The notes beneath the pieces were generated by a model. It did no database searches and was not told the DNA's origin. It saw only the letters and a program-made list of their open reading frames with translations. A DNA stretch of 64,000 nucleotides, taken from NCBI GenBank assembly GCA_002325375.1, contig DCRZ01000009.1:344156-408155 (forward strand), in the 5' to 3' direction. The stretch is from Rhodospirillaceae bacterium UBA1479 (GTDB taxonomy: Bacteria; Pseudomonadota; Alphaproteobacteria; Rhodospirillales; Casp-alpha2). This document shows positions 1-7,520 of this stretch, piece by piece. The position numbers and the translations under genes were made by a program. Position 1 is the first letter of the stretch, and every line of letters begins with the position of its first letter.

Positions 1-1607
1 ACCGGGAATACGAATGCAAGCTGGGCGGCACGGTTGCCCAACTGCGCGCCGTCCGGAAGGTGGCCCAAGGCCTGTCCAGCAACCGCCTCACCTGGGTTAC
101 CGACGATCTGGAAAGCGTCTATTACGACACCCCGGACATGCGGCTTGGCCGGCGGGGGGCGACCCTGCGCGTGCGCCGCAAGAAGGGCCGCTTCATCCAG
201 AACGTGAAATCGCAAAACGACGGCACCGGCGCCCTGTTCGCGCGCGGCGAATGGGAACAGGAAGTCGATAGCCTGACCCCGCGCCTGGACCTGTTGCCCG
301 AGGCGGCGGTCGAGGTCATGGGCCTGGTCCTGCCCGGCGAGCTGCAGGAAACCTTCCGCACCCGCTTTACCCGCGAACGGGCGGTGGTCACCCGCCGTGG
401 CGCCATGGGCCCGGAAAGCCGCATCGAGATCGCCATCGACAACGGCGAGGTCGTCGCCGTCAATCGCAATCCCGCGGGCATCCCGGTAAAGGGCGCCCGC
501 GCCAAGCTGCGCGAGAAGATCCAGGAGTGTGAGCTGGAACTGTTGCAGGGCGACCCCCGCGACCTGTTCGAGGTGGCGCTGGAGCTACAGCAGACGGCGG
601 GCCTGACGATCATTCAGGAAACCAAGGCGGCGCGTGGCTATCGGCTGCTGACGCCGCCCAAGGTTGTTCCCGTGCGCGCCGGGCGAACGGTCCTGCGCCC
701 AGATCAATCGGTCAACGCGGCCATCGCCGAGATTCTGCGCGCCGGCACCCGCCACATGCTGGCCAACGAGGGGCCGGCCATCGACGGCACGGACCCCGAA
801 GGCGTGCATCAGTTCCGCGTCGCCGTCCGGCGCATGCGCTCCATGCTGTCGGTATTTTCCAAGCTGCTCGACCCGGCCCGGGTGGACTGGTTGAAGGCGG
901 AATTGAAATGGATCGCCGATCAGTTCGGACCGGCCCGCGATTGGGACGTGTTCGTCGCCGAAATTCTCGGCCCGCCGAAAAAGGCGGGGGTCGAGCCGGC
1001 GGCCATGATCGAATTGGCCGCCGCCGCCGAGGATCGCAGGCTCGACGCCTATACATTGGTGCGCGAAGCCCTGAAATCGCCGCGCTACGCCGGGCTGGTG
1101 CTACGCCTGTCGGCCTTCACGGAAACCCAGGGCTGGGCCCCGCAGCCCTGTCCGCCGGATCACCCGCTGGCCCAACCGATCATGGATTGGGCGGCCTCGA
1201 TCCTCAACCGCGCGCATAAGAAGGCGCTGCGGGCCGGCGACGGCCTGGCGAAACTGGACGTGCCGGCGCGGCATCTGTTGCGCATCCGGCTCAAGAAGCT
1301 GCGTTACAACACGGATTTTCTGCAGGCGCTGTATGACACGCCCGCCAAGAAGAAATATCTGCGCGCGCTGGAACACCTGCAGGACGATTTCGGTCATCTC
1401 AACGACGTCGCCGTGGCGGAAACCCTGCTGGCCGATCTGGCCGCCGACCATCCGGGCGGTCGGGGCGGCAAGGCGGCGGCGATCAACAAGGCCTCGGCCG
1501 CCATCATGGGCTGGCACGCGCGGGGGCTCCACGACAGTGAACCGCGCCTGCTGACCGATTGGGACACGTTCACCAGCGCCCCGCCATTCTGGCGCAAGGG
1601 CAAATAG
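1..1607 (+). CDS. CYTH and CHAD domain protein (5' end outside window)
   Basis: The frame is open from the first bases and about 534 residues are visible; the true start lies before the window. The first residues include EYECKL, matching the ExExK signature that opens CYTH (triphosphate tunnel) domains, which is why I do not use the internal GTG at base 60. The CYTH part covers roughly residues 1-220. A helical, His/Arg/Lys-rich CHAD domain follows to the end, with VHQFRVAVRRMRSML and LRIRLKKLRYNTDFL as typical conserved helices. CYTH proteins hydrolyse triphosphates, and CHAD domains bind polyphosphate. A role in polyphosphate or triphosphate metabolism is therefore likely, but the substrate cannot be read from sequence. 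A ParA-like gene follows after 31 bases. Confidence 0.9.
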   Translation, partial: REYECKLGGTVAQLRAVRKVAQGLSSNRLTWVTDDLESVYYDTPDMRLGRRGATLRVRRKKGRFIQNVKSQNDGTGALFARGEWEQEVDSLTPRLDLLPEAAVEVMGLVLPGELQETFRTRFTRERAVVTRRGAMGPESRIEIAIDNGEVVAVNRNPAGIPVKGARAKLREKIQECELELLQGDPRDLFEVALELQQTAGLTIIQETKAARGYRLLTPPKVVPVRAGRTVLRPDQSVNAAIAEILRAGTRHMLANEGPAIDGTDPEGVHQFRVAVRRMRSMLSVFSKLLDPARVDWLKAELKWIADQFGPARDWDVFVAEILGPPKKAGVEPAAMIELAAAAEDRRLDAYTLVREALKSPRYAGLVLRLSAFTETQGWAPQPCPPDHPLAQPIMDWAASILNRAHKKALRAGDGLAKLDVPARHLLRIRLKKLRYNTDFLQALYDTPAKKKYLRALEHLQDDFGHLNDVAVAETLLADLAADHPGGRGGKAAAINKASAAIMGWHARGLHDSEPRLLTDWDTFTSAPPFWRKGK

Positions 1608-1638
1608 CCACCGGCAAGTTGGCAGAGGGACGACGGAT

Positions 1639-2265
1639 ATGGCGCGTGCGATTCTGATCGCAAATTCCAAAGGCGGTTGCGGCAAGACGACCATCGCGAC
1701 GAACCTGGCTGCGGCCTTCGCCCAGGGCGGCCTGAACACGGCGCTGGCCGATGTCGACCGCCAGAAAAGCAGTCTGTCCTGGCTCAAGCGTCGCCCTGCG
1801 GACCTGCCGGAGATCGCCGGGCTGGATTGGACCAAGACCTTCAAGGCGCCGCCCAAGAAGGTGCAGCGCCTGGTCATCGATGCGCCGGCGGCGCTCGGCC
1901 TGGCGCGGTTCCGCGAACTGCTGAAGATGGCCGAGGTCATCATCCTGCCGATCCTGCCTTCGGCTTTCGATCAGGCGGCGACGCAGCGGTTCCTGAAGAA
2001 AGTCGACGATCTGAAGCCGATCCGCAGCCATAAAAAGCCGGTAATCCTGGTCGGCAACCGGGTGCGGGCGCGCACGCGTTCGGCCCAGGAATTGGACACG
2101 TTCATCGAAACCCTGGAACATCCGGTGGGGACGATCATCGCCGATCGGGCGCTTTATACGGACGGGGCCTATTCGGGCGTCAGCGTGTTCGACAAGGGTG
2201 ACCGGCGATCCCTGGATGCTCAGGCGGATTGGTCCCCATTGATCACCTTTGTCGAGACGAACTAG
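1639..2265 (+). CDS. ParA/MinD-like P-loop ATPase
   Basis: This 208-residue protein starts with a deviant Walker A motif, KGGCGKTT (residues 12-19), including the signature lysine of the ParA/MinD family. ADVDRQKSS, the equivalent of the DxD switch region, and a Walker B-like LVIDAPAALGL follow. The family hydrolyses ATP and positions DNA or protein cargo on the nucleoid or membrane. No ParB-like gene or centromere-like repeat cluster is nearby, so plasmid-type partition is not indicated. The cargo is unknown. A small HTH gene follows after only 6 bases, suggesting co-transcription with it and perhaps with the upstream CHAD gene. Confidence 0.9.
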   Translation: MARAILIANSKGGCGKTTIATNLAAAFAQGGLNTALADVDRQKSSLSWLKRRPADLPEIAGLDWTKTFKAPPKKVQRLVIDAPAALGLARFRELLKMAEVIILPILPSAFDQAATQRFLKKVDDLKPIRSHKKPVILVGNRVRARTRSAQELDTFIETLEHPVGTIIADRALYTDGAYSGVSVFDKGDRRSLDAQADWSPLITFVETN

Positions 2266-2271
2266 ATTGTC

Positions 2272-2544
2272 ATGACACTTGAGTTACAGAACATGAGCAT
2301 GGACGGCGACGCATTCCGGCATTGGCGCAAGCGCCACAAGTTGTCGCAGAAGGACGCGGCAAAGGCGCTGGGCCTGAAGCCCCGCATCATCCAGTACTAT
2401 GAAAAGGGTGAGCGCGACGGAAAGACGGTGGAAATTCCGCTGTCCGTCCGGCTGGCCTGCTATGCCATCGAAAGCGGCGTCGGCGATTTCGACGGCAAGG
2501 ACAGCGCGAAGTTGAAACCGCGCGGCAAGAAGTCCAAGGACTGA
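2272..2544 (+). CDS. small XRE-type helix-turn-helix protein
   Basis: This 90-residue protein contains an XRE/Cro-like helix-turn-helix at about residues 10-45 (WRKRHKLSQKDAAKALGL, then a recognition-helix-like IIQYYEKGER). The tail is Lys/Arg-rich (KLKPRGKKSKD). It is probably a DNA-binding regulator and is likely co-transcribed with the ParA-like gene just upstream. ATG codons also occur slightly downstream (MSMDGDAF), so the N-terminus could be a few residues shorter. No effector domain is present and the target is unknown. A clear terminator follows. Confidence 0.8.
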   Translation: MTLELQNMSMDGDAFRHWRKRHKLSQKDAAKALGLKPRIIQYYEKGERDGKTVEIPLSVRLACYAIESGVGDFDGKDSAKLKPRGKKSKD

Positions 2545-2562
2545 ACCGGGGATCGCGGCCGG

Positions 2563-2584
2563 CCGGCGTCGGGCGCCGGGTTTT
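2563..2584 (+). terminator. Rho-independent terminator after the HTH gene
   Basis: A perfect six-base-pair stem (CCGGCG, loop TCGGG, CGCCGG) is followed by G and four T residues. It lies between the plus-strand HTH gene and the convergent ispB-like gene, 18 bases after the HTH stop codon. Confidence 0.75.
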
Positions 2585-2586
2585 GG

Positions 2587-3603
2587 TCAGTACGCCCGCT
2601 CGATACAGAAATCGACCAGTTCCAGCAGTGCCTGTTTCTGTGCATTGTCGGGGAAGATGCCGAGCGCATCACGCGCCACGGCGCCGTAATGCCGCGCCCG
2701 GTCGACCGTGTCGGACAGGGCATGATGCTTGGTCATCAGGGTAATAGCATGGGCCAGATCGTCGTCGGTCTGGTCCATGTCCTCAAGCGTACGGCGCCAG
2801 AACGTGCGCTCGGCCTCGTTGCCCCGGTTGAACGCCAGGATCGTCGGCAGCGAAATCTTGCCCTCGCGGAAATCGTCGCCCACGGTCTTGCCCAGTTCGG
2901 CCTGCTTGGCGGAATAGTCCAGCACATCGTCGATCAACTGGAACGCGATGCCCAGATTGGTGCCGTAGGACAGCAGGGCGTCTTCTTCCGCCTTGGGGCG
3001 TTCGGCGACCACAGCGCCGATGCGGCAGGCGGCGGCGAACAGTTCCGCCGTCTTGGCGGTGATGACTTCCAGATAGTTGGCTTCGCCTGTTGCCGTGTCG
3101 CCGGTGGTCATCAACTGCATGACCTCGCCCTCGGCGATTACGGCCGAGGCGTCGGACAGAATTTTCAACACCTTGATCGCGCCGTCGGCGACCATCACCT
3201 GGAACGCGCGGGAAAACAGGAAATCGCCGACCAGCACGCTGGCCTGGTTGCCCCAGACCGCGTTGGCCGAGGCCTGGCCCCGGCGCAGTTCGCTTTCGTC
3301 GACCACGTCGTCGTGCAGAAGGGTCGCCGTATGGATGAATTCGACGCAGGCGGCCAGCGGGATGTGGCGGTTGCCTTGGTAGCCGCACATGCGCGCCGAG
3401 GCGAGAGTCAGGATGGGGCGCAGACGCTTGCCGCCGGACGCCACCAAATGCCCCGCCAACTGCGGAATCAGGGCGACCGGGCTTTCCATGCGCTGGACGA
3501 TGACCTCGTTCACGGCCTTCAGGTCGTCGGCGACCAGGGCCTGAAGCTTGTCCAGGTTGGGTTTCTTTTGGCGTTCGCCTTCAAGGTCGACCACAAGGGC
3601 CAC
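2587..3603 (-). CDS. ispB: polyprenyl diphosphate synthase (octaprenyl type)
   Basis: This 338-residue trans-prenyltransferase elongates farnesyl diphosphate with isopentenyl units to make the ubiquinone side chain. The first Asp-rich motif is DDVVD (residues 98-102) in LLHDDVVDESELRRG. The second is LIDDVLDYSA near residue 225. GGKRLRPILTLASARM near residue 60 is the family substrate-binding segment. Length and motif spacing match long-chain synthases such as IspB and decaprenyl synthases. The exact chain length cannot be assigned from sequence; Q10 would be common for alphaproteobacteria. It diverges from the DUF2007 gene. Confidence 0.93.
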   Translation of the reverse strand: MALVVDLEGERQKKPNLDKLQALVADDLKAVNEVIVQRMESPVALIPQLAGHLVASGGKRLRPILTLASARMCGYQGNRHIPLAACVEFIHTATLLHDDVVDESELRRGQASANAVWGNQASVLVGDFLFSRAFQVMVADGAIKVLKILSDASAVIAEGEVMQLMTTGDTATGEANYLEVITAKTAELFAAACRIGAVVAERPKAEEDALLSYGTNLGIAFQLIDDVLDYSAKQAELGKTVGDDFREGKISLPTILAFNRGNEAERTFWRRTLEDMDQTDDDLAHAITLMTKHHALSDTVDRARHYGAVARDALGIFPDNAQKQALLELVDFCIERAY

Positions 3604-3721
3604 GGCGCTTCCCCTTATATCCGATTGTTCGTCGCTTGACGGTTGTTCCAGGAGCCGTGAGCATAGGGACCGTCAGGCCCCATGGTCAACTGCGACGGAC
3701 GGGGCGGGGAAGGGGCGCGCC

Positions 3722-3955
3722 ATGGTCGAATTGTTCCGCACCAACGATCCCGTGCTGCTGTCCTGGATGCAGGCGCGGCTGGCCGCGCTCGACGTGCCGG
3801 CGCAGGTGTTCGACGTGCATGCCAGTTTCATGGACGGCAATGTCCTGGCCATCCAGCGCCGCATCATGGTCGACGAGGACGACCTTGCCCGTGCCAAACG
3901 TGTCATCGTCGAGGCCGAGGAAATCGCCCGCGGTGAACGCGATCCCCTGGATTGA
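3722..3955 (+). CDS. DUF2007 small protein
   Basis: This 77-residue protein matches the DUF2007 (putative signal-transducing) family. It starts MVELFRTNDPVLLSWMQARL, followed by an alpha/beta half with VFDVHASFMDGN and an acidic end. Only the ATG at 3722 fits the family start; the longer open frame upstream lacks a sensible start. The gene is encoded divergently next to ispB and directly upstream of the tRNA methyltransferase, a pairing frequent in alphaproteobacteria. No catalytic residues are evident and the function is unknown. Confidence 0.85.
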   Translation: MVELFRTNDPVLLSWMQARLAALDVPAQVFDVHASFMDGNVLAIQRRIMVDEDDLARAKRVIVEAEEIARGERDPLD

Positions 3956-3963
3956 GGCGCGTC

Positions 3964-4725
3964 ATGACTTCTGCCGCCATCGACGCCGAGGAGACCCGCC
4001 TGCTGGACGGCCGGGTTGTCTGTTATCAGCCCCGGCGCGGCTACCGTTCCGCCATCGACCCGATCCTGATGCAGGCGGCCGTTCCGGCCCGGCCCGGCGA
4101 CCGCGTGCTGGACCTGGGTTGCGGCGCCGGGGCGGCGGGGTTGTGTCTGGCCCATCGCGTGGCGGGGGTGACGGTCACCGGCCTGGATATTCAGGAACCG
4201 CTGATCGCCTTGGCCCGCGAAAGCGCCACGGCCAACGGCATGGCGGATACGGCCCGATTCATGGCGGGCGACCTGCTGACCCCGCCGGACGGCATCGGGG
4301 CCGGGGCGTTCGATCATGTTATGGCCAATCCGCCCTTTCAAAAGGCCGGGACCTCGCGGCCCTCGCCAGATCCGGTGAAGGCAATGGCGACGGTGGAGGG
4401 GCGGGCCGAACTGGCCGATTGGGTACGGACGGCCGCCCGGCTGGTGCGGGGCGGCGGCACGGTCACCTTCATCCATCACGGCGGACGGGGGGATGAACTG
4501 GCGGATCTCATGTCGGCATCCCTCGGCGCGGTCACCCTGCAGCCGGTTCAAGGCAAGCCGGGAGAGGAGCGCCCGGGGCGGATGATCGCGCAGGGAATCA
4601 AGGACGCGGCGGCGAATAGCTGCAGGCAGGCACCTTTGGTTTTGCATGAACCGGGGGGTGATTTTTCGGCCCCTGTGGATCGAATCCTACGGGGGTATGC
4701 GGATATCGCAATAAATCGCCCCTGA
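3964..4725 (+). CDS. tRNA1(Val) (adenine37-N6)-methyltransferase family protein
   Basis: This 253-residue Rossmann-fold SAM methyltransferase has motif I VLDLGCGAGAAG (about residues 48-59) and the amino-methylating motif NPPF (in VMANPPFQKAG, about residue 118), typical of enzymes that methylate exocyclic amines. Overall arrangement fits TrmN6 (YfiC), which methylates A37 of tRNA1(Val). The TTG at 3952 overlaps the previous stop, but the ATG at 3964 is the more natural start. The methyltransferase fold is certain. The exact RNA substrate is inferred from family resemblance. Confidence 0.85.
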   Translation: MTSAAIDAEETRLLDGRVVCYQPRRGYRSAIDPILMQAAVPARPGDRVLDLGCGAGAAGLCLAHRVAGVTVTGLDIQEPLIALARESATANGMADTARFMAGDLLTPPDGIGAGAFDHVMANPPFQKAGTSRPSPDPVKAMATVEGRAELADWVRTAARLVRGGGTVTFIHHGGRGDELADLMSASLGAVTLQPVQGKPGEERPGRMIAQGIKDAAANSCRQAPLVLHEPGGDFSAPVDRILRGYADIAINRP

Positions 4726-4761
4726 GGCCGAGAAAGTGGCCAAATCTGTGCGTCTCATCAC

Positions 4762-4790
4762 TTGTCAGGCCGGCCTCTACCTGGGATATT
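4762..4790 (+). promoter_or_regulatory. possible sigma-70-type promoter upstream of the coiled-coil membrane gene
   Basis: TTGTCA (4762-4767) is separated by 17 bases from GATATT (4785-4790), a plausible -35/-10 pair. It lies upstream of the preferred GTG start at 4877, and an AT-rich stretch follows. If real, it implies the gene starts at 4877 rather than at the GTG at 4736, which lies upstream of this promoter. Confidence 0.3.
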
Positions 4791-4876
4791 CCTTACAGAA
4801 TGCTTACATAATATACGGCGCGCAACGACGCCAAATATCAAAAATTCAGGGACGGTCTTCGGGGGCCGGTGAAATA

Positions 4877-5308
4877 GTGGGTAACGCAGCGGTTATCGCC
4901 GTTATTGGCGCATTCATCGCATTGGGCGTTCTGGGTGTGTTGTTCTACGTCAGCACCCTGGCCAAGAACGTCTATCAGATCAAAATTCAGATGAAGGACG
5001 ATTTGGCGTACGAGCTGGATCGTCTGAAGGATCACGTCGAAAAGGAAATGCTCCAGCGCCAGAAGTGGATCACCCGCGACGTCGCCAGTGTGTCCGATGC
5101 CAAGTTCGACCTTGTCGATGGTGAAATGGCGGCGCTCAAGTCGCAGGTCCGCGCGGATCTCAACATCCTTGATGAAAAGCTTCGCAAACTGTCGGCCCTG
5201 CAGCAGGCCATGGCGGCGAAGCCGAACCGGCAGGGGGCCGATTTCGACGAACCGGATCTGGCCTCCGCCTTCGCGGTGGACAGCGTGGGGCGCAAGGCCG
5301 CACAATAA
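4877..5308 (+). CDS. membrane-anchored coiled-coil protein, unknown function
   Basis: I choose the GTG at 4877 because it places a clean transmembrane segment at the N-terminus (residues about 4-28, AVIAVIGAFIALGVLGVLFY). A charged, probably coiled-coil region rich in Lys, Asp and Glu follows, giving 143 residues. The frame stays open back to a GTG at 4736, but that extension looks unlike coding sequence and spans a possible promoter. The topology suggests a single-pass inner-membrane protein with a cytoplasmic or periplasmic coiled coil. No domain is recognised. The S49 peptidase gene follows after 3 bases, so a common transcript is likely. Confidence 0.65.
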   Translation: MGNAAVIAVIGAFIALGVLGVLFYVSTLAKNVYQIKIQMKDDLAYELDRLKDHVEKEMLQRQKWITRDVASVSDAKFDLVDGEMAALKSQVRADLNILDEKLRKLSALQQAMAAKPNRQGADFDEPDLASAFAVDSVGRKAAQ

Positions 5309-5311
5309 GGC

Positions 5312-6187
5312 ATGTCAGACACCCAGCCGGAATCCCGCGGTCTCGGCGGACTTCCCGTCATCGGCGCCTTGCTTGATCCACCGCCCACGGTGGCCGTGGT
5401 TCGGCTATCCGGCGTCATCGGGGCCATGGGCGGGTTTCGCCGGGGGCTCAGCCTGGGCAGCCAGGCGGGCGTTCTTCAGCGTGCGTTCAAGCTGCGCAAT
5501 CTCAAGGCCGTGGCGCTGGCCGTCAATTCGCCGGGCGGCTCACCCGTGCAGTCGGCCCTGATCGCCGGCCGCATCCGGCAATTGGCCGACGAAAAGCAGA
5601 TCCCGGTCATCGCCTTCGCCGAAGACGTCGCCGCGTCGGGCGGCTACTGGCTGGCCTGCGCCGCCGATGAAATCTATGCGGATGCGTCCTCCATCATCGG
5701 TTCCATCGGTGTGGTGTCGGGCGGATTCGGCCTGCAGGGCCTGATCGAAAAGCTGGGGGTGGAACGCCGCCTGCATACGTCCGGCGACAAGAAGGCCATG
5801 CTCGATCCGTTCCAGCCGGAAAAGCCGGCCGAGGTGAAACATCTGAAGGACATCCAGGGCGACATTCACGAGGCGTTCAAGGACATGGTGCGCGCCCGTC
5901 GGGGCGACCGCCTCAAGGGGGCGGAAAAAGACCTGTTCTCCGGCGCCTTCTGGACCGGGACCCGGGCATTGGACCTGGGCCTGATCGACGGCCTTGGTGA
6001 TCTGCGGGCGGTCATGCGCGCGCGCTACGGCGACAAGGTGAAGCTGCGGCTGGTCGGTGAACGGCGGGGATTTTTCGGCCGCCTGCGGTTCGGCGCTCTG
6101 TCCGATGCCCCCGCCGGCCCCGATTGGGCGGGCCAGGCCGTGGCCGCCATTGAGGAACGCCTGATCTGGAACCGTTTCGGGCTATAA
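5312..6187 (+). CDS. S49 family peptidase (SppA/SohB-like)
   Basis: This 291-residue protein has the S49 serine/lysine dyad. Ser109 lies in EDVAASGGYWLACAADE and the candidate base is Lys160 or Lys161 in SGDKKAMLDPF. The oxyanion and substrate loop LAVNSPGGSPVQ (around residue 70) is also conserved. The length matches the single-domain SppA/SohB form, but no N-terminal transmembrane segment is apparent, so membrane attachment may depend on other regions or on the upstream membrane coiled-coil protein. Family members degrade cleaved signal peptides or membrane protein fragments. The gene sits immediately after the coiled-coil membrane gene. Confidence 0.9.
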   Translation: MSDTQPESRGLGGLPVIGALLDPPPTVAVVRLSGVIGAMGGFRRGLSLGSQAGVLQRAFKLRNLKAVALAVNSPGGSPVQSALIAGRIRQLADEKQIPVIAFAEDVAASGGYWLACAADEIYADASSIIGSIGVVSGGFGLQGLIEKLGVERRLHTSGDKKAMLDPFQPEKPAEVKHLKDIQGDIHEAFKDMVRARRGDRLKGAEKDLFSGAFWTGTRALDLGLIDGLGDLRAVMRARYGDKVKLRLVGERRGFFGRLRFGALSDAPAGPDWAGQAVAAIEERLIWNRFGL

Positions 6188-6249
6188 TCCGGCTATAACA
6201 AGCCACGGGATTCCTTGACCGCTCTGCCGCCCAACCCCTAAAAGGCCCC

Positions 6250-6513
6250 ATGTTCGGATTTTCCATCCAAAAACTGTTGTTCACGGGCTTGGCCATCGCC
6301 GCCGTGTGGTACGCGTTCAAGTGGCTGGGCCGCGTTCAGGCTCAGAAACGCACGCTCGACCGCCAGGAAGCCCGCAGGATGAAGGAATCCGGGCCCGCCA
6401 AGGCCAAGATGCCCGAGGTCGAGGACATGGTTGAATGCACCACATGCGGTGCGTTCGTCGCCGCCCAGGGCATGCGTCATTGCGGTAAAACCGACTGTCC
6501 CTATCCGGAGTAA
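6250..6513 (+). CDS. PP0621-type small membrane protein with four cysteines
   Basis: This 87-residue protein begins with a hydrophobic anchor (residues 4-24, containing LLFTGLAIAAVWYAF). A basic linker follows, then a C-terminal CTTC...HCGKTDCPY segment with four Cys that could bind one zinc ion. This matches the PP0621 family of small proteobacterial proteins of unknown function. The ATG at 6250 places the hydrophobic segment at the very N-terminus. It lies between the S49 peptidase and glyQ in the same direction. Confidence 0.8.
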   Translation: MFGFSIQKLLFTGLAIAAVWYAFKWLGRVQAQKRTLDRQEARRMKESGPAKAKMPEVEDMVECTTCGAFVAAQGMRHCGKTDCPYPE

Positions 6514-6617
6514 CGAAGGTGCGGTTCCTTCCTTGACCGTCCGGACCCCGCCCCCTATTTTCTGGCACCGCAACATAACGCGATTTCTTAACCGCAAATC
6601 CTTTGGAACCCGCCGCC

Positions 6618-7520
6618 ATGGCGAATACCTCCGGCGACAAGCCGAGCTTTCAGTCGCTCATCCTCACGCTTCAGCAGTTCTGGGCCGACCAGGGCTGCGT
6701 GATCCTGCAGCCCTACGACATGGAAGTGGGTGCCGGGACCTTCCACCCGGCGACCACCCTGCGTTCGCTGGGCAAGCCGGATGACGTGTGGAAATGCGCC
6801 TATGTGCAGCCGTCGCGCCGCCCGACCGACGGCCGTTACGGCGAGAATCCCAACCGCCTGCAGCATTACTACCAGTTTCAGGTGCTCATGAAGCCGAGCC
6901 CGGCGGACGTGCAGCAGACCTATCTGGAAAGCCTCTATGCCATCGGCATCGACAAGGACACCCACGATATCCGCTTTGTCGAGGACGACTGGGAAAGCCC
7001 GACTCTGGGCGCCTGGGGCCTGGGCTGGGAAGTCTGGTGCGACGGCATGGAAGTGACGCAGTTCACCTATTTCCAACAGGTCGGCGGTTATGAATGCGAT
7101 CCGGTGCCTGTGGAAATCACCTACGGGCTGGAACGCTTGGCCATGTACGTGCAGGGCGTCGAAAACGTCTACGACCTGGATTGGGACGGCCAGCCCAAGG
7201 ACAAGGGCGGCAAGACCTACGGCGACGTGTTCCTGCAGGCGGAGCGGGAATATTCCGCCCATAACTTCGAACATGCCTCGACCGACATGCTGCGCCGCCA
7301 TTTCGAAGATGCGGAAAAGGAATGCGCGCACCTGCTGTCCAAGGACCTGGCGCTGCCCGCCTATGACTACTGTCTGAAGGCGTCGCACCTGTTCAACCTG
7401 CTGGATGCGCGGGGCGTCATCAGCGTCACCGAACGCCAGGCGTTCATCCTGCGCGTGCGCGATCTGGCCAAGGGATCGGCCAGGGCCTGGATGAAATCCC
7501 AAGGGGTCGAGGTCGCGTGA
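6618..7520 (+). CDS. glyQ: glycine--tRNA ligase alpha subunit
   Basis: This 300-residue protein is the catalytic alpha subunit of the alpha2-beta2 glycyl-tRNA synthetase, a class II enzyme that charges tRNA-Gly in the cytoplasm. Diagnostic stretches are FQSLILTLQQFWADQGC, ILQPYDMEVGAGTFHPATT and the YVQPSRRPTDGRYGENPNR region. The ATG at 6618 gives the usual MANTSG-like start; an in-frame TTG at 6603 would add five residues. The stop overlaps the glyS start by one base (TGATG), so the two are translationally coupled. Confidence 0.97.
   Translation: MANTSGDKPSFQSLILTLQQFWADQGCVILQPYDMEVGAGTFHPATTLRSLGKPDDVWKCAYVQPSRRPTDGRYGENPNRLQHYYQFQVLMKPSPADVQQTYLESLYAIGIDKDTHDIRFVEDDWESPTLGAWGLGWEVWCDGMEVTQFTYFQQVGGYECDPVPVEITYGLERLAMYVQGVENVYDLDWDGQPKDKGGKTYGDVFLQAEREYSAHNFEHASTDMLRRHFEDAEKECAHLLSKDLALPAYDYCLKASHLFNLLDARGVISVTERQAFILRVRDLAKGSARAWMKSQGVEVA

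Noticed and set aside
1639..2265. Plasmid partition locus
   Set aside because: No parB, parS-like repeats, replication gene or plasmid context; the surrounding genes are chromosomal housekeeping.
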